Source: an uncultured Actinomycetes bacterium
GTDB lineage: Bacteria > Actinomycetota > Actinomycetes > Nanopelagicales > Nanopelagicaceae
DNA: 33,085 bases
Assembly (NCBI GenBank): GCA_903865885.1
Contig: CAIPLJ010000071.1
Span: forward strand, 1 to 33,085
Direction of reading: 5' to 3'
A program made the position numbers and the translations under genes. Positions 1-8,688 of the stretch are shown piece by piece. The notes beneath the pieces were generated by a model. It was not told where the DNA came from and did not search any database. It was given only the letters and a program-made list of their open reading frames with translations. Numbering within the stretch: position 1 is the stretch's first letter; each line of letters opens with the position of its first letter.

Positions 1-109
1 CATTGGCCTGAGTGGTTACCGGACCGATAACGCCCATCAATGTGGACACAAAAAGTCCCAGTACGCTGATTTTCAGTGATGACTGCCAAATTAACTTACG
101 TCTCTTCAT
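1..109 (-). CDS. N-terminus of a secreted/exported protein (partial, runs off the window start)
   Basis: Reverse complement reads GGAGAGAAAATG then MKRRKLIWQSSLKISVLGLFVSTLMGVIGPVTTQAN: basic N-terminus and hydrophobic core (signal-peptide-like), with a plausible RBS. Confidence 0.6.
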   Translation of the reverse strand, partial: MKRRKLIWQSSLKISVLGLFVSTLMGVIGPVTTQAN

Positions 110-145
110 TTTCTCTCCACAGGCGTGATTTAGGGGTGATATATG

Positions 146-189
146 GATAAAAGAATACCTTTCTTTTATAGGTACACCACTCTTTTATC
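146..189. promoter_or_regulatory. Candidate operator/promoter region between a divergent secreted-protein gene and a TetR gene
   Basis: GATAAAAGA (146-154) and its exact reverse complement TCTTTTATC (181-189), a further TCTTTTAT (162-169), and TACCT (156-160)/AGGTA (170-174) inverted repeat in a divergent intergenic region. Confidence 0.4.
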
Positions 190-253
190 GGGTCGCGCCT
201 TTTTTATCGCAGGCTTCCTCCTATGGGGGCCTTCTCGGACCTAGAATCTGGGT

Positions 254-901
254 ATGCCCGCAGGAGCCAAGAAGGCCGTTGCCCCAGATAAGGGGCGTAA
301 AGCTGCCTATGTCATGCGTAATCGCGAGGCTCTCCTGCGTTCAACCCAAGAAGTTTTAGCGGACAAGGGGCAGGCGGTCACTATTGAAGATATTGCTGAC
401 CATGCCCAAGTGGCAGTCAGCACCATCTATAAGCACTTCTCAGATAAGGAAGCCTTGATTTCGGCCACGATGTTGTGGGGATTTGCCGAGTGGATGACAC
501 AAGTTCAATCTTTGGCAGATCACTTGGATGAGCCTTTAGAGAAGCTTGTCTTGCCCATGCGTCTTTTTGTGCGAGTTAAATCAACGCACCCCTCTCATGC
601 TCGCAATATTGTCAATTTCCTTGACATCACAACCCAGTTTCTTCCAGTCCTTGAATCTGAGTTGAGCCAACATATCCAAGAGCTTACAAAGGCAAAGTTG
701 TTAACTTGTGATGACCCCGATGTCGCTGCGAGAAATCTCCAAGCAGTTCTTCTCTCAACGGTTATCAACCAAGTGACCAATCACAAAGCAAAGGTTGAAG
801 ACGCTGATGCTTCAATCAGAGTTGCACTCAAAATGGTGGGAATATCAGAGGTTAAGGCCCACAAACTTACTGAATCTAAGATTCCAGAGTTTACAGACTA
901 G
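254..901 (+). CDS. TetR/AcrR family transcriptional regulator
   Basis: N-terminal HTH signature RNREALLRSTQEVLADKGQAVTIEDIADHAQVAVSTIYKHFSDKEALISA. Confidence 0.9.
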   Translation: MPAGAKKAVAPDKGRKAAYVMRNREALLRSTQEVLADKGQAVTIEDIADHAQVAVSTIYKHFSDKEALISATMLWGFAEWMTQVQSLADHLDEPLEKLVLPMRLFVRVKSTHPSHARNIVNFLDITTQFLPVLESELSQHIQELTKAKLLTCDDPDVAARNLQAVLLSTVINQVTNHKAKVEDADASIRVALKMVGISEVKAHKLTESKIPEFTD

Positions 902-1296
902 GCAAGAAGTTCAGCAAGTAACTTCTCAACGCGGGCTTTAATATCATCGCGAATCACGCGTACTGATTCAATCCCCTGTCCTGCAGGATCATCAAGCACC
1001 CAATCTTCATAACGCTTTCCTGGGTAGAACGGGCATGCATCGCCGCATCCCATGGTCACGACTGCATCTGATGCTTGTACTGCCTCTGGTGTCAGAATCT
1101 TGGGGGTGTTATTTGCAATATCAATTCCGACTTCAGCCATCGCTTCAACTGCGACTGGATTGATGGAATCTTTAGGAGCAGAACCTGCGGAGAGGACTTC
1201 AACTCGACCTTGTCCTAGTTCGCGCATAAATCCTGCTGCCATCTGTGAACGGCCTGCATTGTGGACACAGACGAAGAGAACGCTTGGCTTACTCAT
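898..1296 (-). CDS. arsC: Arsenate reductase, low-molecular-weight protein tyrosine phosphatase type
   Basis: MSKPSVLFVCVHNAGRSQMAAGF contains the CxxNxxRS P-loop; also GCGDACPFYPGKRYEDWVLDDPAGQ. Confidence 0.9.
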   Translation of the reverse strand: MSKPSVLFVCVHNAGRSQMAAGFMRELGQGRVEVLSAGSAPKDSINPVAVEAMAEVGIDIANNTPKILTPEAVQASDAVVTMGCGDACPFYPGKRYEDWVLDDPAGQGIESVRVIRDDIKARVEKLLAELLA

Positions 1297-1962
1297 TTAT
1301 TTTCCTGACTTTGATTTAGTTGTGATGAATGAGAATCCGAGATATCCAAGAATTGCACCCACAATTTGAGCTGCAATAAATGCTGGAACAGATGAGAGCT
1401 TGATTCCTGAGAATGAATCGGTAAGGCTTCGAGCGATTGTCACAGCAGGGTTAGCAAATGAAGTAGAGGATGTGAAGAAGTAAGCAGCGCCAATCCATGC
1501 AGCAACAAGGCGTGGAATCTTCTTATCGATTCCTTGTTTAACGGCAAGGAAGATAATGAAAATAAGGCCAGCGGAGGCAATTACTTCTCCCAGTAGAAGG
1601 TGTCCGCCACTTCGAAGATGTTGAGAAGGTTCGATCGCCGGATGTTGAAACATGAGGTTTGCTAATACTGCGCCTAATGATCCGCCAAGAATTTGTGCGA
1701 TGACAAATGAGATTGCATGTGACAGAGATAAATCTTTGCGGAAGAAAGCGATCCCGCTGACAAGAGGATTAAAGTGCGCTCCGCTAATGGGGGCAAAGAG
1801 AGTAATGAGAGTGTAGAGAACAAAAACTGTAGCAATGGTGTTGATCAGAAGTTCAACGCCAATATCGGTGCTGAGGTTGGCTGCCATGATGCCTGAACCA
1901 ACGACTGTAGCGACAAGGGTTGCCGTGCCGACAAACTCTGCAAAGAGGCGCTTACGAATCAT
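1297..1962 (-). CDS. MIP/aquaporin family channel (likely aquaglyceroporin linked to arsC)
   Basis: AEFVGTATLVATVVGSG, SGAHFNPLVS and FANPAVTIARSLTDSFSGI; the two NPA-type motifs are NPL and NPA. Start chosen at MIRKRLFAEF (RBS-like GGAGC); the stop directly abuts the arsC start. Confidence 0.88.
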   Translation of the reverse strand: MIRKRLFAEFVGTATLVATVVGSGIMAANLSTDIGVELLINTIATVFVLYTLITLFAPISGAHFNPLVSGIAFFRKDLSLSHAISFVIAQILGGSLGAVLANLMFQHPAIEPSQHLRSGGHLLLGEVIASAGLIFIIFLAVKQGIDKKIPRLVAAWIGAAYFFTSSTSFANPAVTIARSLTDSFSGIKLSSVPAFIAAQIVGAILGYLGFSFITTKSKSGK

Positions 1963-1993
1963 CACTTGCTCCAAATCATGAGAAACTGTGCTT

Positions 1994-2680
1994 ATGCAAC
2001 GCACGGTCGCCTACTTCTTCAGTATACCTCGCAAGAGTATTCCATTTGCCTTCGCCAGCATGGCAATTGACCGCCTTCGCACTCGCTTGTTTACTGGAAT
2101 TTCATTTTCAAAGTTGCTTGGAACTGGAACTGGCAAGACTTTTACGCCCAGTGATGCAGACCTGACTCGATGGGGCATGGTTGTGGTGGTTGATGAGAAT
2201 CAAATTGCTGCGTTCGACCAATCGCCGATTGTGAAAAACTGGCGCAAGAGATCGACTTCAGAGTTTTGTGCAGTGTTGGCTCCACTCTCATCGCATGGTT
2301 TATGGGCAAAGAAGAATCCATTTGATTTCACTTCTCCACTTTCACATCCAGATGCACAGATTGCTGCAATTACTCGTGCGCGCATCAAGTGGAATAAGAA
2401 CTTCACTTTTTGGGGCGCAGTCCCACCTGTTGTCACCGATCTTCACAATTCACCAGGTCTGATTGCGGCAATAGGAATTGGTGAAGCGCCTATCGGTTTG
2501 CAAGGAACTTTCTCTCTGTGGCAATCAGCATCTGCGTTGCGAGACTTTGCTTATAAAGGAAAGGCCCACCAAGTAGCGATTGCACAGACTGAATCCATTG
2601 GTTGGTATAGCGAAGAACTCTTTGCACGCTTTGAAGTCCTTGAACTTCGCGGGCAAATTACTGCCACAGCAGGCAAGTAA
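1994..2680 (+). CDS. CrtA-like (spheroidene monooxygenase-like) carotenoid oxygenase
   Basis: FSKLLGTGTGKTFTP, GLIAAIGIGEAPIGLQGTFSLWQS and GWYSEELFARFEVLELRG resemble conserved CrtA segments as remembered; located directly upstream of carotenoid genes. ATG at 1994 preferred over GTG at 1988. Confidence 0.7.
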   Translation: MQRTVAYFFSIPRKSIPFAFASMAIDRLRTRLFTGISFSKLLGTGTGKTFTPSDADLTRWGMVVVVDENQIAAFDQSPIVKNWRKRSTSEFCAVLAPLSSHGLWAKKNPFDFTSPLSHPDAQIAAITRARIKWNKNFTFWGAVPPVVTDLHNSPGLIAAIGIGEAPIGLQGTFSLWQSASALRDFAYKGKAHQVAIAQTESIGWYSEELFARFEVLELRGQITATAGK

Positions 2681-2694
2681 GGCAGACTTAGGCC

Positions 2695-3504
2695 ATGTCG
2701 ATTCGCCACTACAACCCGCGTCGTGGGCGCCGTGGCGGAATATCTCCGAAAGCTCGCAACTTCTTATTTCTCCTGGTGGGGCTAACAATTCTGTTGCAGA
2801 TTTCTTATCCACTTATTCACGGCACTGCACTTCGCATCGTGACTATCGCAACCGTGTACATCGCTGCACTTGCAATGGTGATGCATGGACATCTCGCGTA
2901 TGGTGCAAAATATTCAACCCGCTATCTCCCGATTACTGCGCTCTTTGGTCTTGGAGTAGAGGTACTTGGCGTACATACCGGTTGGCCATTTGGTATCTAT
3001 CAATATGACTCATCGCTAGGCCAAGCAATATTTGGTGTACCACTTGTCGTTCCATTTGCATGGGTGATGATGGTGCATCCAGCACTCATCGCAGCTCGTC
3101 GTATCGCAGGAAATTGGGTCTTTCTCTATGGCGGCGCAGTGCTTGCGGCATGGGATTTATTCCTAGATCCACAAATGGTTGCAGCAGGTAGATGGAAATG
3201 GGAGGTAACTGGTTCTCACGTTCCATTTACTCCAGATATTCCACTCTCTAATGCATTTGGTTGGATGCTCGCAGGATTAGTCATAGTCGGCCTGTTGCAC
3301 CTTGTTCTTCCACGTGAGCGACGCAAGGCAGGAGCATCACTTGCTGCAGTCGATGCGCTCTTGCTCTGGACTCTCTTTGCAGGATTTGTTGGCAATTTAT
3401 TTTTCTTTGACCGACCAGGGCTTGCACTCTTAGGAACTGCGATTTTGGGAGCTCTCTTGATTCCTTACTTCTTCTCCAGCTGGCTCAGCGGCAAGAATCA
3501 ATAA
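2695..3504 (+). CDS. cruF: Carotenoid biosynthesis protein, CruF-like (DUF422) carotenoid 1,2-hydratase
   Basis: Multi-pass membrane protein with GWPFGIYQYDSSLGQAIFGVPLVVPFAWVMMVHPALIAAR and AAWDLFLDPQMVAAGRWKW, characteristic of the CruF family. Confidence 0.8.
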   Translation: MSIRHYNPRRGRRGGISPKARNFLFLLVGLTILLQISYPLIHGTALRIVTIATVYIAALAMVMHGHLAYGAKYSTRYLPITALFGLGVEVLGVHTGWPFGIYQYDSSLGQAIFGVPLVVPFAWVMMVHPALIAARRIAGNWVFLYGGAVLAAWDLFLDPQMVAAGRWKWEVTGSHVPFTPDIPLSNAFGWMLAGLVIVGLLHLVLPRERRKAGASLAAVDALLLWTLFAGFVGNLFFFDRPGLALLGTAILGALLIPYFFSSWLSGKNQ

Positions 3505-3507
3505 TCA

Positions 3508-4581
3508 ATGTTCCAAATTCTCCTGGTACTAAACTTTCTCATCTTTGCAATCTCAGTCATTAATTTTGCAACAATTCGCATGCCTAAGAACGATGAAATT
3601 GTGAGTGGATCTGTCACAGTCATAGTCCCGATGCGCAATGAAGCAGATAATGTCCACGAATGCGTCTCAGCACTTGCAGCTCAGCGCGGAGTCGATAACC
3701 TCAAGGTCATATTGGTCAATGATGCATCGACAGATAAGACGTTAGAGTTTATGCGCGCTGCAACAACTGGCGACAACCGTTTTTCCATTATCGACTCCCC
3801 CGCCCTTCGCCAAGGTTGGCTCGGGAAGGTATCGGCGTTGCAGCATGGATATGACGCGGCTGATTCGGAGTACATCATCACTCTCGATGCCGATGTGCGT
3901 TTAGCTCCAAGCGCACTAGTGCGCGCAGTCAACCAACTAAAGGATCTTCACCTCGATTTCATCTCGCCATATCCACGGCAGGTTGCGCTGACCTTCAGCG
4001 AAAAACTCATTCAGCCACTGTTGCATTGGTCATGGATGAGCACTGTGGTTCTGCGATTAGCAGAGAAATTTCCACGTCGATCAACGGCAGTTGCAAATGG
4101 TCAATTCTTTGTAGTTCGTAAATCCTCACTAGATGCTGCTGTGGGTTTTACTTCAGTGAAGAACCAAATATTGGACGATATCGAACTTGCGCGTTCGCTT
4201 ATTGCTGCGGGATGTAAGGGAGTCGTTACTGAAGGATCAGAGATTGCAAGTACTCGTATGTATGCATCTTTCGATGAAATCCGACAGGGTTATGGAAAAT
4301 CTTTGTGGAAAGCATTTGGAAATCCCATTGGAGCTCTGATTGCAACTCTCTTTATTTTCGCCACAGGAATTCTTCCCGTCCTACTCTTTTTCAGCGGATA
4401 TTCCTTTGGACTTATCCTCTATTTCTATATCGTTCTCACCCGAGCAATGAGCGCTATCCGTTCACACGGTAATCCCCTGCATGCATTTCTCCATCCACTC
4501 TCTAGCGCGCTCCTGATTTATCTCATCATCTATTCATGGGCAAAGCGCGGAAGTATTCAGTGGAAGGGTCGCACGGTATGA
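3508..4581 (+). CDS. Glycosyltransferase family 2, probable carotenoid glycosyltransferase (CruG/CrtQ-like)
   Basis: GT-A motifs VTVIVPMRNEADNVHECVSAL, VNDASTDKTLEF, ITLDADVRL, plus C-terminal TM segments; next to cruF and a crtD-like gene. Confidence 0.8.
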   Translation: MFQILLVLNFLIFAISVINFATIRMPKNDEIVSGSVTVIVPMRNEADNVHECVSALAAQRGVDNLKVILVNDASTDKTLEFMRAATTGDNRFSIIDSPALRQGWLGKVSALQHGYDAADSEYIITLDADVRLAPSALVRAVNQLKDLHLDFISPYPRQVALTFSEKLIQPLLHWSWMSTVVLRLAEKFPRRSTAVANGQFFVVRKSSLDAAVGFTSVKNQILDDIELARSLIAAGCKGVVTEGSEIASTRMYASFDEIRQGYGKSLWKAFGNPIGALIATLFIFATGILPVLLFFSGYSFGLILYFYIVLTRAMSAIRSHGNPLHAFLHPLSSALLIYLIIYSWAKRGSIQWKGRTV

Positions 4582-6086
4582 CCGGCCACGTAGGTAAAGT
4601 AAAAAATCCAGAACGCATTGCAATTGTCGGTGCAGGAATCGGTGGATTGTGTACTGCAGCGCGCTTGGCCAAAGCTGGCCACAACGTCACAATCTTTGAA
4701 GCATCGCATCGCACCGGTGGAAAATGTCGCACCGAATGGATTGGTCGCTACGCATTTGATACTGGTCCGTCGCTACTCACTCTTCCCGCTGTCTATCGTG
4801 ATTTCTTTCAGCGCACGGGCGATGTCATGGGTCGCGTACTTGAATTACAGGAAGTAAACCCATCATTTGATTATCGATTCCACGATGGAAAATCCGTCAA
4901 GTTTGCAAACTTATCTCGCAAGAAGACGCTTGCATCTATCGAGGAATCACTGGGTGCAGAGGCTGCAGCCGAATGGGATCAAGCCCTATTGCAGGCAGAG
5001 GCTATGTGGGATGTATCCCGCGAACCATTTATTGAATCTGAATTGAAATCACCGGCATCCCTACTCAAACGTCCGCGTTTGCTCAAAGATCTCAAGACCA
5101 TTTCACCGTGGAAATCTCTTCGTGGGTTAAATATCAAGAATCCGTACCTTGCAAAAATCATGGATCGTTATGCAACCTATAGCGGTTCGGACCCGCGCTT
5201 TGCTCCAGCGGTTCTTTCCACTATCGCCTTTGTTGAAGAGGCATTCGGTGCTTGGCATATCCAGGGTGGAATCGGCACTCTCTCAGAGAAAATTACAGAG
5301 CGATGCGAGAAGTTGGGCGTGGATATTCGCCTTAACTCTTATGTCCAAGAGATCACACTCACTGGTGGCAAGGTCTCAGGCATTATGGTCAACGGACACC
5401 GAGAAAGTTTTGATCGGGTCGTTGCCAATGCTGATGCGCAATTTGTCTATGAGAAGTTACTGGCTCCTACAAACAAGGTAGTCAAGATCCGCAAGCAACT
5501 CTCAAAGCAAGAGCCATCACTTGCTGGTTTCTCACTCCTTCTTGGCCTCAAACCATCGCATGCCGAAGCGCTTGAACATCACACTATTTTATTCCCCGAA
5601 AATTATGACCTCGAATTTGAATCTATATTTACAACCAAGACACCTGTCGAAAAACCCACCATCTATATATGCGCACCGCGCGATCCGCTGATGGTCAAAG
5701 ATAAGGGCCACGAAGCCTGGTTCGTCTTGGTCAATGCGCCTCGCCACAGTTCAACCGGTGATAGTTTCGATTGGAGCGATGAGAACTTCAATCGACAGTA
5801 CGCAAATTCCATCATTGATCAGATTGAAGCTGCTGGAATTCCAATTCGCGAAAGACTTGAAGTACTTGAAATTCGCACTCCTCTAGATTTACAAACAAGC
5901 GTCAACGCACCTGGTGGTTCGATTTATGGAACATCGAGTAATGGAGCGCGCTCTGCCTTCGCTCGCGCCAAGAATCGCTCGCCAATTAAAGGTCTGTACT
6001 TAGTGGGTGGATCTGCTCATCCTGGTGGAGGGTTGCCTCTTGTGGGATTAAGCGCCGAAATGGTTGCGCTAGCTATCCTCGACTAG
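4578..6086 (+). CDS. Phytoene desaturase-family FAD oxidoreductase, CrtD-like (hydroxycarotenoid 3,4-desaturase?)
   Basis: Rossmann motif IAIVGAGIGGLCTAARLAKAGHNVTIFEA; C-terminal LYLVGGSAHPGGGLPLVGLSAEMVALA. ATGA overlap with the upstream GT stop; distinct from the second desaturase at 8688. Confidence 0.8.
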   Translation: MTGHVGKVKNPERIAIVGAGIGGLCTAARLAKAGHNVTIFEASHRTGGKCRTEWIGRYAFDTGPSLLTLPAVYRDFFQRTGDVMGRVLELQEVNPSFDYRFHDGKSVKFANLSRKKTLASIEESLGAEAAAEWDQALLQAEAMWDVSREPFIESELKSPASLLKRPRLLKDLKTISPWKSLRGLNIKNPYLAKIMDRYATYSGSDPRFAPAVLSTIAFVEEAFGAWHIQGGIGTLSEKITERCEKLGVDIRLNSYVQEITLTGGKVSGIMVNGHRESFDRVVANADAQFVYEKLLAPTNKVVKIRKQLSKQEPSLAGFSLLLGLKPSHAEALEHHTILFPENYDLEFESIFTTKTPVEKPTIYICAPRDPLMVKDKGHEAWFVLVNAPRHSSTGDSFDWSDENFNRQYANSIIDQIEAAGIPIRERLEVLEIRTPLDLQTSVNAPGGSIYGTSSNGARSAFARAKNRSPIKGLYLVGGSAHPGGGLPLVGLSAEMVALAILD

Positions 6087-6714
6087 TCAATACTTTCTTA
6101 GCCGCTCGCATTACCTGCACAAAACTAAATAAAAGAAGTCCAAGGAATGCATATGACATCTGCAAAGTGCCTGGAATATCGAAGATATAAAAGAGAAGTG
6201 CAAAGGCCATAAAAATTGCACGTACGGGTCTTTCAGTTGGAGTTACAACACCAACTTCTGAATGCCCAAGAGATGCAAGGCGTGCGCGTGCATACTCTTG
6301 CGTTGATGCAACGGTCCACATTGTGATGACCAACCACGCAGGAATTCCTAGTCGCCAACCCATATAAAGCCAGAAAGCTTCAGAAATACGATCGGCAACA
6401 GAATCAAGAACAGATCCCCATTTGCTTTCGCTTCCACGCACAATCGCAACGCTTCCATCGATGCCATCGAAGAAGAGAGATATCGCTAGCAAGAGAAGTG
6501 AAATGGCTGCATAGGTAGAAAGTCCCATTGCGATTGCAGTACCAAGGCCCAAGAAAGTCAGAAAGTTTGGGGAAATGCGAAGAGCTGCGCATACGCGTCC
6601 CGCTTGATAGGAGAAACGTAACCAGGCACCGACGACGCCTTCGACATCTGCGCCGCCGTGCAACTGACTCCAGCGCTCTTTAAATTGCCGTTCAGACATT
6701 GGAATGGCTGTCAT
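6073..6714 (-). CDS. CDP-alcohol phosphatidyltransferase family protein
   Basis: FFDGIDGSVAIVRGSESKWGSVLDSVADR matches a variant CDP-alcohol phosphotransferase motif; several TM segments. ATGA overlap with the metF stop. Confidence 0.8.
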   Translation of the reverse strand: MTAIPMSERQFKERWSQLHGGADVEGVVGAWLRFSYQAGRVCAALRISPNFLTFLGLGTAIAMGLSTYAAISLLLLAISLFFDGIDGSVAIVRGSESKWGSVLDSVADRISEAFWLYMGWRLGIPAWLVITMWTVASTQEYARARLASLGHSEVGVVTPTERPVRAIFMAFALLFYIFDIPGTLQMSYAFLGLLLFSFVQVMRAAKKVLTSRG

Positions 6715-7619
6715 CGCTCATCCTTGAGCTGAGAATAGATTTCGCGAGTAGCAGTTGATGTATTCATTGTGTAGAAATGAAGGCCAGGAGCCCCTTCTTC
6801 AAGTAAGTCTTGGCAGAGCTTGGTTGCAATTTCAACACCGAGCTTACGAACATCCTCAGGCTTATCTTCAATCTTTGCAAAGGCGCTAGAGATATCAGAG
6901 GGAATAGCCACGCCACTTAACTCAGCCATTCGATTGAGTTGCTTCACATTTGTAATGGGAAGAATGCCCGGAATGATCGGAAGTGTGGATCCTTTAGCAG
7001 CTAACTTATCGACTAGTGATTTCCACTTATCTGCTTCAAAGAAGAATTGAGTTGTTGCAAAAGTTGCACCACGCTTTTCCTTTTCCAGCAATACATCTAC
7101 ATCTTTATTGAAATCTCCTTGTGATGCGGGATGTCCATCTGGAAATGCTGCAACGCCAATAGTGAATCCCCCAAATTCAGCAGCGAGTGTTACTAATTCA
7201 TCTGCGTGATTGAGGCCACCGTCAGTTGTGCTCCATGGCGCCTGTGGTCCGCCAGTAGGGTCTCCGCGAAGTGCCAAAATACTTTTGATGCCTGCATCGC
7301 GATATTTTCCGAGAATGTCGAGTAACTCTGCACGAGTAGAACCAACGCAGGTTAAATGGGCAACGGTAGGAATATGTGTGCGAGCAGTAATTTCTGAGGT
7401 AATACGAATAGTGCGATCGCGCGTTGATCCACCTGCGCCATAGGTCACAGAGATGAAATCAGGGGCGATAGATTCAAGCTGTGACATTGCAGCCCAGAGT
7501 CGTTCTTCACCTTCAATATCTTTAGGTGGGAAGAATTCAAAGGAGTAGGTCAAGCCACTCTTCACGCTGCGCATCTCCACGGCGTCAGGATATCGTTGCG
7601 CCGTGGATAAAGAGGTCAT
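6711..7619 (-). CDS. metF: Methylenetetrahydrofolate reductase
   Basis: LTYSFEFFPPKDIEGEERLWAAMSQLESIAPDFISVTYGAGGSTRDRT, HLTCVGSTRAELLDILG, GDFNKDVDVLLEKEKRGATFATTQFFFE. Start may instead be ATG at 7574 (MRSVKSGLTYSFEFFPPKD). Confidence 0.93.
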   Translation of the reverse strand: MTSLSTAQRYPDAVEMRSVKSGLTYSFEFFPPKDIEGEERLWAAMSQLESIAPDFISVTYGAGGSTRDRTIRITSEITARTHIPTVAHLTCVGSTRAELLDILGKYRDAGIKSILALRGDPTGGPQAPWSTTDGGLNHADELVTLAAEFGGFTIGVAAFPDGHPASQGDFNKDVDVLLEKEKRGATFATTQFFFEADKWKSLVDKLAAKGSTLPIIPGILPITNVKQLNRMAELSGVAIPSDISSAFAKIEDKPEDVRKLGVEIATKLCQDLLEEGAPGLHFYTMNTSTATREIYSQLKDER

Positions 7620-8688
7620 GATGAGCGCATCCGAGGTGCGCGATGCCGTCAAAGCCGAACTCACACAATATTTAGCTGAACAACGCGACTATCTCACTAG
7701 CATCGCATCTGAATTAGTACCTGTCTGCGATGCCCTCGAAGATTATCTTCTCGAAGGTGGAAAGCGACTGCGTCCTCTCTTTGCCTATGCCGGATTTATG
7801 GCAGCGGGATCAACTCCTAGCCGCACCGATATTCGTGCGATGGCAAGCCTTGAATTACTTCAAGCATGTGCACTCATTCATGATGATTTGATGGATGGCT
7901 CCGATACACGTCGCGGAAAGCCAGCAATCCATCGCCACTTTGAAAATCTTCATCGTCAAGGTTCGATGGCAGGAGTTGCAGATCAATTTGGAGAAGCTGC
8001 AGCAGTATTGCTCGGAGATCTCGCACTCGTCTGGTCTGATCACATGTTGCACAACAGTGGACTTTCCCACGAATCACTGACTTCAGCCCTTCGTGTTCAC
8101 GATGAAATGCGTATCGAACTTATGGCAGGTCAATATCTTGATGTCCGTGAAGCCGGTGAACGCGAACATAGCGTTGAGCGATCACTGCGCATCGCGCGTT
8201 ACAAATCAGGTAAGTACACAATCGAGCGTCCTCTGCACTTAGGTGCAGTAATTGCGCGCCCATCTGCTTCTGAGCATTCACAGCTGCTCAATGTGTTATC
8301 CGCCTACGGACTTCCACTCGGTGAAGCGTTCCAATTGCGCGATGACATGCTTGGAATCTTTGGAGATCCGAAAGAGACAGGAAAACCTGCAGGAGATGAC
8401 TTGCGCGAAGGCAAGCGCACAGTATTAATGGCAATGACGATGGAGAAGGCAACAGATGCTGCTCGCGATGAGTTAACGGCGAATTTGGGCAATCCAAACC
8501 TATCTGCAGAAAAGATTGAAACTCTCCGCACCCTGATTACTGATACCGGTGCTGTTGCCGATGTCGAAAAATTGATTGACCGCCTCGGTGAAGAATCAGT
8601 GGCTGCCGCAAACGCAGCAGCAATACATGAAGATGCGCGCCCATTTCTCTTATCTCTCGCTGAGACCGCAATCCGTAGGAGCTATTAA
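7618..8688 (+). CDS. crtE: Polyprenyl (geranylgeranyl) diphosphate synthase
   Basis: GGKRLRPLFAY, LIHDDLMDGSDTRRGKPAIH (first Asp-rich motif), FQLRDDMLGIFGDPKETGKPAGDDLREGKRT (second Asp-rich motif). Start at ATG 7618 or 7621. Confidence 0.92.
   Translation: MMSASEVRDAVKAELTQYLAEQRDYLTSIASELVPVCDALEDYLLEGGKRLRPLFAYAGFMAAGSTPSRTDIRAMASLELLQACALIHDDLMDGSDTRRGKPAIHRHFENLHRQGSMAGVADQFGEAAAVLLGDLALVWSDHMLHNSGLSHESLTSALRVHDEMRIELMAGQYLDVREAGEREHSVERSLRIARYKSGKYTIERPLHLGAVIARPSASEHSQLLNVLSAYGLPLGEAFQLRDDMLGIFGDPKETGKPAGDDLREGKRTVLMAMTMEKATDAARDELTANLGNPNLSAEKIETLRTLITDTGAVADVEKLIDRLGEESVAAANAAAIHEDARPFLLSLAETAIRRSY

Noticed and set aside
2580-3008. 142-aa plus-strand ORF overlapping the crtA-like and cruF junction
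   Set aside because: Out-of-frame overlap with two better-supported genes and no domain signature.
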